Of a stretch of 64,000 nucleotides of DNA, positions 52,984 to 63,094 are shown piece after piece. Origin of the DNA: Flavobacterium glaciei. GTDB lineage: Bacteria > Bacteroidota > Bacteroidia > Flavobacteriales > Flavobacteriaceae. The stretch's first letter is position 1. Every line of letters begins with the position of its first letter. The stretch is taken from positions 1-64,000 of the forward strand of contig NZ_QQBA01000002.1 in NCBI RefSeq assembly GCF_003350545.1, given 5' to 3'. Position numbers and translations under genes: made by a program. The notes under the pieces were generated by a model. It was not told where the DNA came from. It saw only the letters and a program-made list of their open reading frames with translations, and made no database searches.

Positions 52984-54048
52984 ATGAATCCTGAAAAACA
53001 AAATATTGTCCAATTTAAATCACTCGTAAAAAGGCTGATTTATCTGTTTACAACCATTATCTCCTTGGTAGTGGTATTGTTCGTCGTTTTGTTTTTTAAT
53101 ACATCAATCACGGCATGGTTTCAAAATAATGATGCGCAACTCGATTCGCTTTATGTAGATGCAGAGAAAAAAGTGATTTTACAAAATGAGATGGCAAAAT
53201 TCTGGAAACCTGCCGATATCACTCTAATTAAAGATTCAACTTTAAAGCAAGAAGTTGAATATGGTAAAGATTTAATTGCTCATACTTCAAAATATTTGGG
53301 GCCAAATGGTAGTGTGAAAAAAATCACTAATGGGATGAATTGCAACAATTGTCATCTGGATGCCGGTACAAAGCCTTGGGGAAACAATTATGGTTCGGTA
53401 TATTCGATGTATCCAAAAATGAGAGCACGAAGTGGGCAAGTGGAAAATCTGTACAAAAGAGTCAATGATTGTATGGAAAGAAGCTTGAACGGTCAGCCAC
53501 TCACAAAAGACGACAGGGAAATGAAGGCCATGATTGCCTACATTGAATACATTGGTAGCAATGTTCCCAAGGGCAAAGAAGCAAACGCATCTGGAATTTA
53601 TGATTTAGAATATTTAGATCGCGCAGCTAATCCAATAAAAGGGAAAACGCTTTATGATGCCAAATGTGCAAGTTGCCATCAAGTGAATGGTGAAGGAATT
53701 ATGGCAGCGGACAAAACAGAATTTACATATCCGCCACTTTGGGGTAAAAACTCCTATAATACTGGTGCCGGACTTTTTAGAATCAGTCGATTTGCAGGGT
53801 ACATAAAATACAATATGCCATTGGGAGCAACCTATGATAATCCCCAATTATCCGATGAAGAGTCATGGGATATTGCAGCTTATGTCGAAAGCCTTGACAG
53901 ACCTAAAAAAGATTTAAGTTTAGACTGGCCCGATATTTCAAAAAAACCGGTGGATCATCCTTTTGGACCTTTTTCAGATTCGTTTACAGAAAACCAACAT
54001 AAATTTGGACCTTTCAAACCGATTAAAGAAGCAAAAAAGAAAAAATAA
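52984..54048 (+). CDS. tsdA: TsdA-like membrane-anchored diheme thiosulfate dehydrogenase
   Basis: 354 residues from the ATG at 52984; an earlier GTG frame is rejected because it lies in the spacer. N-terminal membrane anchor (about 18-38). Two heme-binding motifs: CNNCH at 120-124 and CASCH at 228-232. Between them, 'KRVNDCMERSLNG' carries Cys163 at the place where TsdA has the unusual cysteine heme ligand, the best hallmark of this family (the known motif is NDCxERSxNG). Oxidises two thiosulfate to tetrathionate or the reverse. Acts at the periplasmic face. Basic C-terminal tail; DsrE-like gene follows after 24 bases. Confidence 0.87.
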   Translation: MNPEKQNIVQFKSLVKRLIYLFTTIISLVVVLFVVLFFNTSITAWFQNNDAQLDSLYVDAEKKVILQNEMAKFWKPADITLIKDSTLKQEVEYGKDLIAHTSKYLGPNGSVKKITNGMNCNNCHLDAGTKPWGNNYGSVYSMYPKMRARSGQVENLYKRVNDCMERSLNGQPLTKDDREMKAMIAYIEYIGSNVPKGKEANASGIYDLEYLDRAANPIKGKTLYDAKCASCHQVNGEGIMAADKTEFTYPPLWGKNSYNTGAGLFRISRFAGYIKYNMPLGATYDNPQLSDEESWDIAAYVESLDRPKKDLSLDWPDISKKPVDHPFGPFSDSFTENQHKFGPFKPIKEAKKKK

Positions 54049-54071
54049 AATTAACTCCTTAAAAGCAAATT

Positions 54072-54497
54072 ATGAAAAACCTCACGCTTTCATTTATTCT
54101 TGTATTTAGCATGATTTCAATTGCAGCTTTGGCACAAAAAAAACCAAACAACCACAAAATCATTTTTCAGTTTACCAATGCTACCGATACTTTACAACAA
54201 AAAGCAATCATAAACCAGTTGAATAACCTAACAACGCATTGGCCTAAAGCAAAATACGAAGTAGTGATTCACAGCATGGGTTTACCATTTGTAATGTCAG
54301 GAAAGTCGAAGCAGATACAAGCTATAAAAACGCTACGGGATAAAGGTGTTCGTTTTGTAGTATGTGAAAATACTTTAAAAAGTCAAAAAGTAACTAAAGA
54401 CCAATTGATTCAGGAAGTAGAATATGTACCTGTAGGAATCGCTGAAATAGTAGAAAAACAAGAGCAAGGCTGGAGCTATATCAAAGGAGGATTTTAA
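54072..54497 (+). CDS. Exported DsrE-family protein
   Basis: 141 residues. Signal peptide ('LTLSFILVFSMISIAALAQ') shows export, unlike cytoplasmic DsrE. The DsrE/DsrF core shows 'KIIFQFTNATDTLQQKAIINQLNNL' (part), 'YEVVIHSMGLPFVM' and a conserved Cys in 'GVRFVVCENTLKSQKV' (Cys about 100), the persulfide-carrying position in the family. Probably handles sulfane sulfur in the periplasm with the TsdA-like partner upstream. Confidence 0.88.
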   Translation: MKNLTLSFILVFSMISIAALAQKKPNNHKIIFQFTNATDTLQQKAIINQLNNLTTHWPKAKYEVVIHSMGLPFVMSGKSKQIQAIKTLRDKGVRFVVCENTLKSQKVTKDQLIQEVEYVPVGIAEIVEKQEQGWSYIKGGF

Positions 54498-54910
54498 GTA
54501 ATTCCCCTTAAGAGAGCTACAAATTCAATTACACCAGCCAGTGCCATTTATATCAGCCCCAGCAAAATCGAAGTTATTGTTTTGTTTTAAATCGGTATAC
54601 TATTTTAAATGACAACTGCCACGCGACATTTTTTCATTTCCATTAAATTACAGAGAGTTCAACAGGCTTTTTTTCAATAGCGTCTGGAAAATATATAGGG
54701 AAATAGCCTTAAAATTACTAAATCGATTGCGTAAATAGTAAAAGAAAACACGCACTATAACGGATGGATTCAATTGGCAATCATTATATTATAAATCAGT
54801 ATAAGGCGCTGTTAGTTTAAGTTTTAAGCGTCCATTAACTTTAAACCATTAAAGCAACATTAAATAAAAAAAACAAAACTATTAACCACAAAAAAAAACC
54901 ACAAAAACCT
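54498..54910. other. 413-base spacer before the OmpP1 gene
   Basis: No gene seen. It includes G/C-containing patches (about 54610-54625, 'GACAACTGCCACGCGACA') within A/T-rich text that resemble other dispersed intergenic elements. No clear TAnnTTTG element and no box was found close to the OmpP1 start. Confidence 0.4.
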
Positions 54911-56191
54911 ATGAAAAACAGACTAACCATCATTTCGCTTTTATTCATTACAAACCTTATCGCGCAATCTGGACATTTAATGCAAGGAGTTGGAGCTGTA
55001 AATATGTCTATGGGCGGTGCTTCAACTGCGCAACCAATTGACATTAACGGTTCTTTAAAATGGAATCCCGCTGCAATATCCGTATTTGAAGGCAGAACTA
55101 TTTCCTTAAATATGGGTTTATTTATGGCAAATCCAGAGCTATCATCAACCGTACCAACACCTAATGGACCTATGAGTGGTACGTCTACTGATATAAAAAG
55201 TAATTCAATCATGCCTTCCTTGGGTTTTGTTTACGGAAAAAAAGACAGTAAACATACCTTTGGAGCATTTGCGTTTGGAGTAAGCGGTTTTGGTGTTGAT
55301 TTTCCTGAAAGCACGACAAACCCGATAAACATGCCTCAATCTATGGGCGGTTTTGGAAATTTAACTTCTAATTATATGATGCTTCAAACTGGTTTAAGTT
55401 ACGCCTATAAACTATCTAAATCAGTTTCTATCGGCTTGAGTCCAAACTTCAATATTGCTACATTAGAATTAAAACCAAATCCTACCGCTAGCCCGACAAT
55501 GGCTGGTTATCCATCAACTAATAATGCTATGGCAACAGGCTTTGGAGGACAAATAGGTATTTATTACCAAAATGAAGAAGGTTTTAAATTAGGAGCTAGT
55601 TACAAAACAGAACAACAGTTCTCTAATTTTGAATTTGAAAATACCTATTTAGACAATTCCAGTTCCGAAAACTCTTTTAAAATGAATTTCCCCGCAGTTT
55701 ATTCATTAGGAGTTGGTTATTCAAACAGTAAAGTAGATTTAGCATTTGATTTTAGACAAGTTGAATACTCTAAAACAGAAGGTTTTGAGGAATTCGGATG
55801 GACTGCAGCAGGTGCCGTTCAAGGATTTGGCTGGAAAAACATGCAAGTATTATCGCTAGGAGCACAATATAAAGGAATCAAAAAATTACCTTTAAGAGTA
55901 GGCTATACCTACAATACCAATCCTATAAAACCAGAACTTGCGTTTTTCTCAACTTCTGCAACTGCAGTAATTCAAAATGCATATCAATTTGGTTTTGGAT
56001 ATGAATTTTCAAAAAAATTAACGTTGAATGCGGTTTACCATAATGCTACAAGCGATGGCAGTACCGCAGGACCTATATACAACCCAATGTTAGCTGGGCA
56101 AAACAATACATTAGGTGCTGTTCCTAATAGTAAAGTTTCTTACAATATGAACACAAGTATGTTTATGCTAGGCATTTCATACAATTTATAG
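54911..56191 (+). CDS. OmpP1/FadL-family outer-membrane channel
   Basis: 426 residues. Signal peptide ('MKNRLTIISLLFITNLIAQ'), then 'GAVNMSMGGASTAQPIDINGSLKWNPAAIS' (in part), the N-terminal FadL signature where the hatch starts, and an even beta-strand pattern ending in 'YNMNTSMFMLGISYNL' with a C-terminal aromatic-hydrophobic end as needed for BAM-mediated insertion. Moves hydrophobic or aromatic compounds across the outer membrane. It is probably co-transcribed with the SoxB-like gene 31 bases later, which suggests a role in supplying a sulfur substrate. Confidence 0.87.
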   Translation: MKNRLTIISLLFITNLIAQSGHLMQGVGAVNMSMGGASTAQPIDINGSLKWNPAAISVFEGRTISLNMGLFMANPELSSTVPTPNGPMSGTSTDIKSNSIMPSLGFVYGKKDSKHTFGAFAFGVSGFGVDFPESTTNPINMPQSMGGFGNLTSNYMMLQTGLSYAYKLSKSVSIGLSPNFNIATLELKPNPTASPTMAGYPSTNNAMATGFGGQIGIYYQNEEGFKLGASYKTEQQFSNFEFENTYLDNSSSENSFKMNFPAVYSLGVGYSNSKVDLAFDFRQVEYSKTEGFEEFGWTAAGAVQGFGWKNMQVLSLGAQYKGIKKLPLRVGYTYNTNPIKPELAFFSTSATAVIQNAYQFGFGYEFSKKLTLNAVYHNATSDGSTAGPIYNPMLAGQNNTLGAVPNSKVSYNMNTSMFMLGISYNL

Positions 56192-56222
56192 TTTTAAATA
56201 ATAATCATTTTAAATAAATAAA

Positions 56223-57923
56223 ATGGAATCAAATAATAACCGACGAAATTTCCTAAAATCAGTAGGAACACTAAGTCTAGGAGCGGCGATTATTTCGCCA
56301 CTTTCAGCTTTTCCAAATACAACTGAAATAGAAGAAATAAACGTGGACACAACAATCGACCGTAGCAAACCTCAAACAATTTCTATTCTTCAAACCACCG
56401 ATGTGCATTGTCAGATTCACCCACATGATGAGTTGTTTTGGGAAAATGAGAAAGCTGTTTTTAGAAAAACTGGCGGGTATGCTTACATAGCAACATTACT
56501 CAAACAACTCAAAAAGAAAAACCCAAACACCTATATCATCGACACCGGTGATATGTTTCAGGGTAGCGAATTAAGTGTGGAAACTACTGGTGAAGCTTTT
56601 ATTCCCATTTTAAATGCGTTGAATTACGACTTATTTCTTCCAGGAAACTGGGAAGTAATTTACGGAAAAAGAAAAATGCAAACCCTTTTAGGTTCATTAG
56701 ATGCTCCAAAAATTTGTACCAATATGTACCATGATTTAGGCGAAGGAAAACGAGGCGAACTTATTTTTCAGCCTTACACAATTTGGCATGTTGCCGGAGC
56801 AAAAATTGGTTTTCTAGGCTACACCGATCCATTGGTACCCTTGAGACAAAGTCCCAATTACAGCAAAGGAATTATTTATACACAGCCCGAAGAAAATCTG
56901 GCTCATTATGTTGATGTGCTTAGAAATCAGGAACAATGCAGTTATGTGATTATGATTGCTCACCTTGGTTTATCGCAACAAATAGCATTGGCAAACATGC
57001 CACAATGCGAGGGTGTCAATTATATTTTAGGAGGCGACACCCACGAAAGAGTCCGCAAACCTATTGTTTGTAAATATTCTAAAGTGGTTGAACCGGGAGC
57101 ATTTGGCTCTTTTATTGGAAAATTAGATTTGACGGTTTTAAACGGAAAAGTGGTTAGTGACAGCTATGAATTAATAGAAGTTGATTCTCCAAAAATAAAA
57201 CCGGATGCAAAAATTGAAAAATTATTAAAAGAAAAAGAATCCATTTATCAGGAAAAAATCAATCAAGTTATTGGGTACAGCACAATTCCTTTGTACCGCT
57301 ATTTTGTGGTAGAAAACCCTATTGATACGATGATTCTGAATGCCTTAAACTGGAAATTTCCTGAAATTGACATTAATCTTTCCAATGGATTCCGTTTTTG
57401 TCCACCAAAAACTACTCCGGATCAAACCGGAAATATTCCCATCACAAACGGATTTATTTTTGATATGTTACCCGTTGACAGCACAGTAAGAACAGCAAAA
57501 GTTACTGGGAAACAACTGAAAAACTGGTTAGAAAAAGAATTAAATAATGTCTTTGCTGAAGACGCTGCAAAACGTTTTGGTGGTTGGGTTGTCAAGTTCA
57601 AAGGAATGGAAGTACGCTTTAATGCTTTTGCAGAAATGGATAAAAGGGTACAAAGTATTACCGTGAAAAACATACCATTAGAACTTGATAAAATGTATTC
57701 GATAATGGCCTGTGAACGGGACGGAGATCCTGTGGATATGCTTTGCAGAATGAAAGGCGTGATGGATGCTAAAAACACTAATGATACCTTACATTCAGTA
57801 ATGAGAGACTATTTAACACAAAATTCTCCAGTAACTCCTACACCAGAAAAAAACGCAATCATTCTTGATGCTCCGGAAACATTGCTTTCGCAAGTTACAG
57901 GTGTTGATTATATTTTCAGATAG
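56223..57923 (+). CDS. soxB: Tat-exported SoxB-like metallophosphatase-fold protein
   Basis: 566 residues. Twin-arginine signal 'NRRNFLKSVGTLSLGAA' (Arg7-Arg8). Metallophosphatase domain: 'TTDVHCQIHPHDE' (58-70), 'IDTGDMFQGSE' (106-116), 'LPGNWEVIYG' (139-148) and 'LGGDTHERV'; UshA-type enzymes have NHE where this has NWE, as I recall of SoxB. C-terminal half includes 'NGFIFDMLPVDSTVRT' and 'ACERDGDPVDMLCRM' (about 509-523), resembling the 'CEREGDP' block of SoxB. SoxB cuts sulfate from sulfur carried on SoxYZ, but SoxYZ is not in the window, so either the partner is elsewhere or it is a 5'-nucleotidase-like paralogue. Confidence 0.8.
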   Translation: MESNNNRRNFLKSVGTLSLGAAIISPLSAFPNTTEIEEINVDTTIDRSKPQTISILQTTDVHCQIHPHDELFWENEKAVFRKTGGYAYIATLLKQLKKKNPNTYIIDTGDMFQGSELSVETTGEAFIPILNALNYDLFLPGNWEVIYGKRKMQTLLGSLDAPKICTNMYHDLGEGKRGELIFQPYTIWHVAGAKIGFLGYTDPLVPLRQSPNYSKGIIYTQPEENLAHYVDVLRNQEQCSYVIMIAHLGLSQQIALANMPQCEGVNYILGGDTHERVRKPIVCKYSKVVEPGAFGSFIGKLDLTVLNGKVVSDSYELIEVDSPKIKPDAKIEKLLKEKESIYQEKINQVIGYSTIPLYRYFVVENPIDTMILNALNWKFPEIDINLSNGFRFCPPKTTPDQTGNIPITNGFIFDMLPVDSTVRTAKVTGKQLKNWLEKELNNVFAEDAAKRFGGWVVKFKGMEVRFNAFAEMDKRVQSITVKNIPLELDKMYSIMACERDGDPVDMLCRMKGVMDAKNTNDTLHSVMRDYLTQNSPVTPTPEKNAIILDAPETLLSQVTGVDYIFR

Positions 57924-57948
57924 TAATTCAGTCATAAAGTCAAAAGTT

Positions 57949-57986
57949 ATAAAGTCGAATGTGTAAAGCATTCGACTTTATTTTTT
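57949..57986 (+). terminator. Terminator of the OmpP1-SoxB-like unit
   Basis: 13-bp stem ATAAAGTCGAATG/CATTCGACTTTAT followed by seven T. The arms are made of the same AAAGTC repeat family as in the thrA-thrB gap. Confidence 0.88.
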
Positions 57987-57993
57987 GAGCAAA

Positions 57994-58038
57994 TGTGATA
58001 AAAGTTACTTCCCATGTATAACGATGTGAATATTTTTG
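57994..58038 (+). promoter_or_regulatory. CRP/FNR-type box and -7 element of the porin gene
   Basis: Box TGTGA-TAAAAG-TTACT (57994-58009), then TATTTTTG (58031-58038), a full TAnnTTTG match. Centre spacing is 29.5 bases. No TTG at -33. Confidence 0.75.
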
Positions 58039-58060
58039 TACCAAATCTAAAAGTTCAAAA

Positions 58061-59491
58061 ATGAAAAAGTTTTTAACTATCATTTATATCATTATTACTT
58101 CCCTTTTTTCTATAAATACAAAAGCACAACATCAAGAAGTTTCAGAAAAACCAACAGTTTGGAAAGAGAAAGATGATGAAAAAATTGATTCCACTTCGAT
58201 TTTAAATGCTTTCAAAAATGGAAATTTCAGCGGACATTTTCGTTATTTTTTTATGAATACAAATAATGAAAAGGGCTTGACTGATTATTATGCGAATGCA
58301 CTTGGAGGTGGCGTTAAATTTGAAACCGCTAAATTTCATAATTTTCAATTTGGCGTTAGTGGTTATTATATTTTTAATATTGGGTCTTCCGATTTTACAA
58401 AAAAAGATTCTATTACAAATGCTAGCAATCGATATGAAATAGCCCTTTTTGACATTCAAAACCCGTCAAAAAAAGACAATTTAAGTAGGTTAGAAGAATT
58501 GTACTTGAAATACAATTATAAAAATTCGACGATAACTCTTGGAAAACAACTCCTGAATACTTCCTTTATAAACCTTCAAGACGGCAGAATGCGTCCCACA
58601 GAAGTAGATGGAATATGGATTGATTTTAATGAACTCGAAAAAACTAAGATTAATGTGGGTTACCTATACGGAATTTCTCCACGAAGTACCATGCAATATT
58701 TTAGCGTTGGAGAATCAATAGGAATCTATTCCACGGGCGTGAATCCTGACGGAACAAAATCCGATTATGCAGGAAATCTAAAAAGCAACGGAATTATTAT
58801 TGTTGGCATACAAAATGAATCGATTCAAAATTTAAAAACACTTTTGTGGGATCAATACGTAGAAAATATATTCAATACGGCTTTGTTCCAAATGGACTAT
58901 AAATATCCTTTAAATTCAAACTCAAAACTTCTTTTTGGGTTTCAGACGATATATCAAAACGCATTGAATTTTGGTGGAAATCAAAATCAAAGCAAAACTT
59001 ATTTTGAAAAGAATGGTTCTTCTCAAACTTTTGGCGGAAGATTAGGCTGGCAAAATAAAACGTTAGAATTAACTTTAAACTATAACCGAATTACAGCTAA
59101 AGGAAGGTATTTAATGCCACGAGAATGGGGACGGGATCCTTTTTATACCTTTATGCCACGCGAACGAAATGAAGGTTTTGGAGATGTGCATGCGGTGACA
59201 ACTAAATTACAATATACGAACCCTAAAAAGACTTTTAAATCAAACCTTGCTGTAGGTTATTTTGATTTACCAGATGTAAAAAATGCAGCTTTAAATAAAT
59301 ATGGTCTGCCTTCCTACCTGCAGACTAATTTAGACTTTCGGTATGAATTTCAAGGATTCTTAAAAGGTTTTGATGCACAGGTATTGTATGTACATAAGTT
59401 TAATGTGGGTGAAACCTATGGGAATAAAAATTATATTTTCAATAAAACGAATATGAGTACTGTTAATTTTATACTGAATTTCAATTTTTAA
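58061..59491 (+). CDS. Outer-membrane porin, OprD-like
   Basis: 476 residues with a signal peptide ('MKKFLTIIYIIITSLFSINTKAQ' in part) and alternating hydrophobic beta-strands throughout. 'NGNFSGHFRYFFMNTNNEKGLTDYYANALGGG' (in part) and 'NSTITLGKQLLNTSFINLQDGRMRPTEVDG' (in part) match OprD-like porins of Bacteroidota, with the 'DGRM' type loop. C-terminal strand ends 'MSTVNFILNFNF' (aromatic end). It probably lets small anions across the outer membrane, in line with a sulfur-compound module and its box-controlled promoter. Confidence 0.87.
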   Translation: MKKFLTIIYIIITSLFSINTKAQHQEVSEKPTVWKEKDDEKIDSTSILNAFKNGNFSGHFRYFFMNTNNEKGLTDYYANALGGGVKFETAKFHNFQFGVSGYYIFNIGSSDFTKKDSITNASNRYEIALFDIQNPSKKDNLSRLEELYLKYNYKNSTITLGKQLLNTSFINLQDGRMRPTEVDGIWIDFNELEKTKINVGYLYGISPRSTMQYFSVGESIGIYSTGVNPDGTKSDYAGNLKSNGIIIVGIQNESIQNLKTLLWDQYVENIFNTALFQMDYKYPLNSNSKLLFGFQTIYQNALNFGGNQNQSKTYFEKNGSSQTFGGRLGWQNKTLELTLNYNRITAKGRYLMPREWGRDPFYTFMPRERNEGFGDVHAVTTKLQYTNPKKTFKSNLAVGYFDLPDVKNAALNKYGLPSYLQTNLDFRYEFQGFLKGFDAQVLYVHKFNVGETYGNKNYIFNKTNMSTVNFILNFNF

Positions 59492-59498
59492 AACCCTT

Positions 59499-59711
59499 TT
59501 ATTCCAAGTGATAAAATTTCATTATCAAATACTTCACTAGTAGATACAACAATGTACCTACCACAGCAAGGGATATGACAAAGCTAATCAAGTTAAGCAC
59601 AATATTAGGAATAAACTTCAATCGCGGATGCGTGATGTAGGGTTCCCGATGTAGTCTTTGTTTGAATTTTTTCTTAGCGATTATGATTTTCTTTTTAATA
59701 GCCTTAGGTTT
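59499..59711 (-). other. Unassigned 70-codon open frame, possible small membrane protein or remnant
   Basis: Reads 70 codons on the - strand without stop but without any ATG; the upstream stop is at 59712-59714. The translation is not composition noise: a basic N part ('KKKIIIAKKKFKQRLHREPY') and a hydrophobic segment ('NIVLNLISFVISLAVVG') with 'LLYLLVKYLIMKFYHLE' at the end. A TTG at 59619-59621 would give 40 residues (LKFIPNIVLN...). It could be a small protein with a non-ATG start or the 3' end of a broken gene. The function is unknown. Confidence 0.35.
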
Positions 59712-59844
59712 TTAAAAACAATAGTAATTGTAACTACTGATTCTGGTTTATTGATTTGATATTCTAAATTACGTAATATTTTTAAGATAGAAAACTACAA
59801 TATGTATATCGACCGCATAAAGTATCATTTATGTCAATTAGCAT
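59712..59844. other. Short A/T-rich spacer upstream of the unassigned frame
   Basis: The rest of the gap between the porin and TerB-like genes; no terminator-quality hairpin was found. Confidence 0.3.
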
Positions 59845-60291
59845 TTATATACCTTTGATATTTCCTTTATTTTTCAAGAAAATGACTTCAATTATTTTAC
59901 TTGTCATTTCAGAATCAATTTTAAGGTGATTGGATAAAATTTCAATTACATTTTTTTCTTCTTTTTCCAATGTTCCGTCTGCTAACAACACTTCTAATGC
60001 AAGAGCAAAGACAGTTTCTCTATTTTCCTCTTTTACTAATTCGCAACAGGCCGAAATGTACTTTAATTGTCCATGTTGTTTTCTTACATCAAATGCTTTC
60101 TTATATAAAGGAGCAATATCAATTCCTACAAACATCTGTTTCGAATACAACAATCTTGATAACGTTGCTGTTTCCGAATTCGAAATTTGATTATCAGCAG
60201 AAATACACGAATATAAAATACCAACCCATGCTTCAAGCTCTGAGGTTACAAAATTTAGTTGGCTATTATTTTTATCTTCAATTGAATTCAT
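59845..60291 (-). CDS. TerB-like protein
   Basis: 148 residues from the ATG at 60291 (MNSIEDKNNSQLN); a TTG six codons earlier overlaps the TAACTTTG promoter element. Helical TerB-like fold: 'WVGILYSCISADNQISNSETATLSRLL' (in part) is the acidic metal-binding start, and 'VFALALEVLLADGTLEKEEKNVIEIL' (in part) is the second, similar acidic repeat. Tellurite-resistance-type proteins bind divalent metal; many are general stress proteins. No other ter genes nearby, so tellurite is not implied. Confidence 0.82.
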   Translation of the reverse strand: MNSIEDKNNSQLNFVTSELEAWVGILYSCISADNQISNSETATLSRLLYSKQMFVGIDIAPLYKKAFDVRKQHGQLKYISACCELVKEENRETVFALALEVLLADGTLEKEEKNVIEILSNHLKIDSEMTSKIIEVIFLKNKGNIKGI

Positions 60292-60306
60292 ATTTTTATT
60301 TTTTAC

Positions 60307-60314
60307 CAAAGTTA
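60307..60314 (-). promoter_or_regulatory. -7 element (TAACTTTG) for the TerB-like gene
   Basis: TAACTTTG on the - strand matches TAnnTTTG, 15 bases before the ATG at 60291. Confidence 0.5.
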
Positions 60315-60592
60315 CTATTTACCTGCCAACACATTGTTCGAGTTTAATAACAAATTACGATTTATTTTTTTTGGAACAGTAAACTTCCTAATATGTCACT
60401 ACAAATTCCATAAAATTACACCCCTATTTATATGTGACATCCGATAATAGTTTGAAAATAATTAAAGTTTAAAGATAACGATTCTCCCAAATTAATGAAT
60501 TTAACAATAAGGTTATAATATCCTGATAAACTGATATTGATTAAATTAAACATTTTTAGTAAATTTATCAATCACTAAAATCATTTCTAACT
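60315..60592. other. Divergent spacer between TerB-like gene and katG
   Basis: About 280 A/T-rich bases with no gene. The katG-side part carries the OxyR site and promoter listed separately. Confidence 0.4.
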
Positions 60593-60607
60593 ATAGTTTT
60601 TATCTAT
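60593..60607 (+). promoter_or_regulatory. OxyR-type binding site upstream of katG
   Basis: ATAGTTTTTATCTAT matches the 15-base OxyR half-tetramer motif ATAGnTnnnAnCTAT at every fixed position. Centred about 40 bases before the -7 element. No second good half-site at the 7-base spacing was found. Confidence 0.6.
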
Positions 60608-60639
60608 CGAAATTAAAATTAGGTAAGGAGACTTTTTGG

Positions 60640-60647
60640 TAAATTTG
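60640..60647 (+). promoter_or_regulatory. -7 element (TAAATTTG) of katG
   Basis: TAAATTTG matches TAnnTTTG, 31 bases before the katG ATG. No TTG at -33. Confidence 0.55.
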
Positions 60648-60662
60648 CTTTAAGAAAATTAA

Positions 60663-62930
<2,268 letters not shown>

Positions 62931-62951
62931 TTTTAGATTTATAATTTGTTC

Positions 62952-62984
62952 AAAAAGGTGGTCTAGCAATAGGTCACCTTTTTT
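62952..62984 (+). terminator. Terminator of katG
   Basis: AAAAAGGTG/CACCTTTTT stem with a 14-base loop and six T. Confidence 0.85.
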
Positions 62985-63094
62985 GATTTATAGCTTGCTT
63001 GAAGATTAATAAAAATCATATCACCAACCTTAACTCCAAAAAAAAGCCGCATCGAAAAAAACGACACGGCTTAGATTTTTTAATTAAAATTAAA

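Noticed and set aside
59845..60291. Tellurite resistance cluster
   Set aside because: Only a TerB-like fold is present; no terC, terD or terZ, so the resistance claim is not supported.
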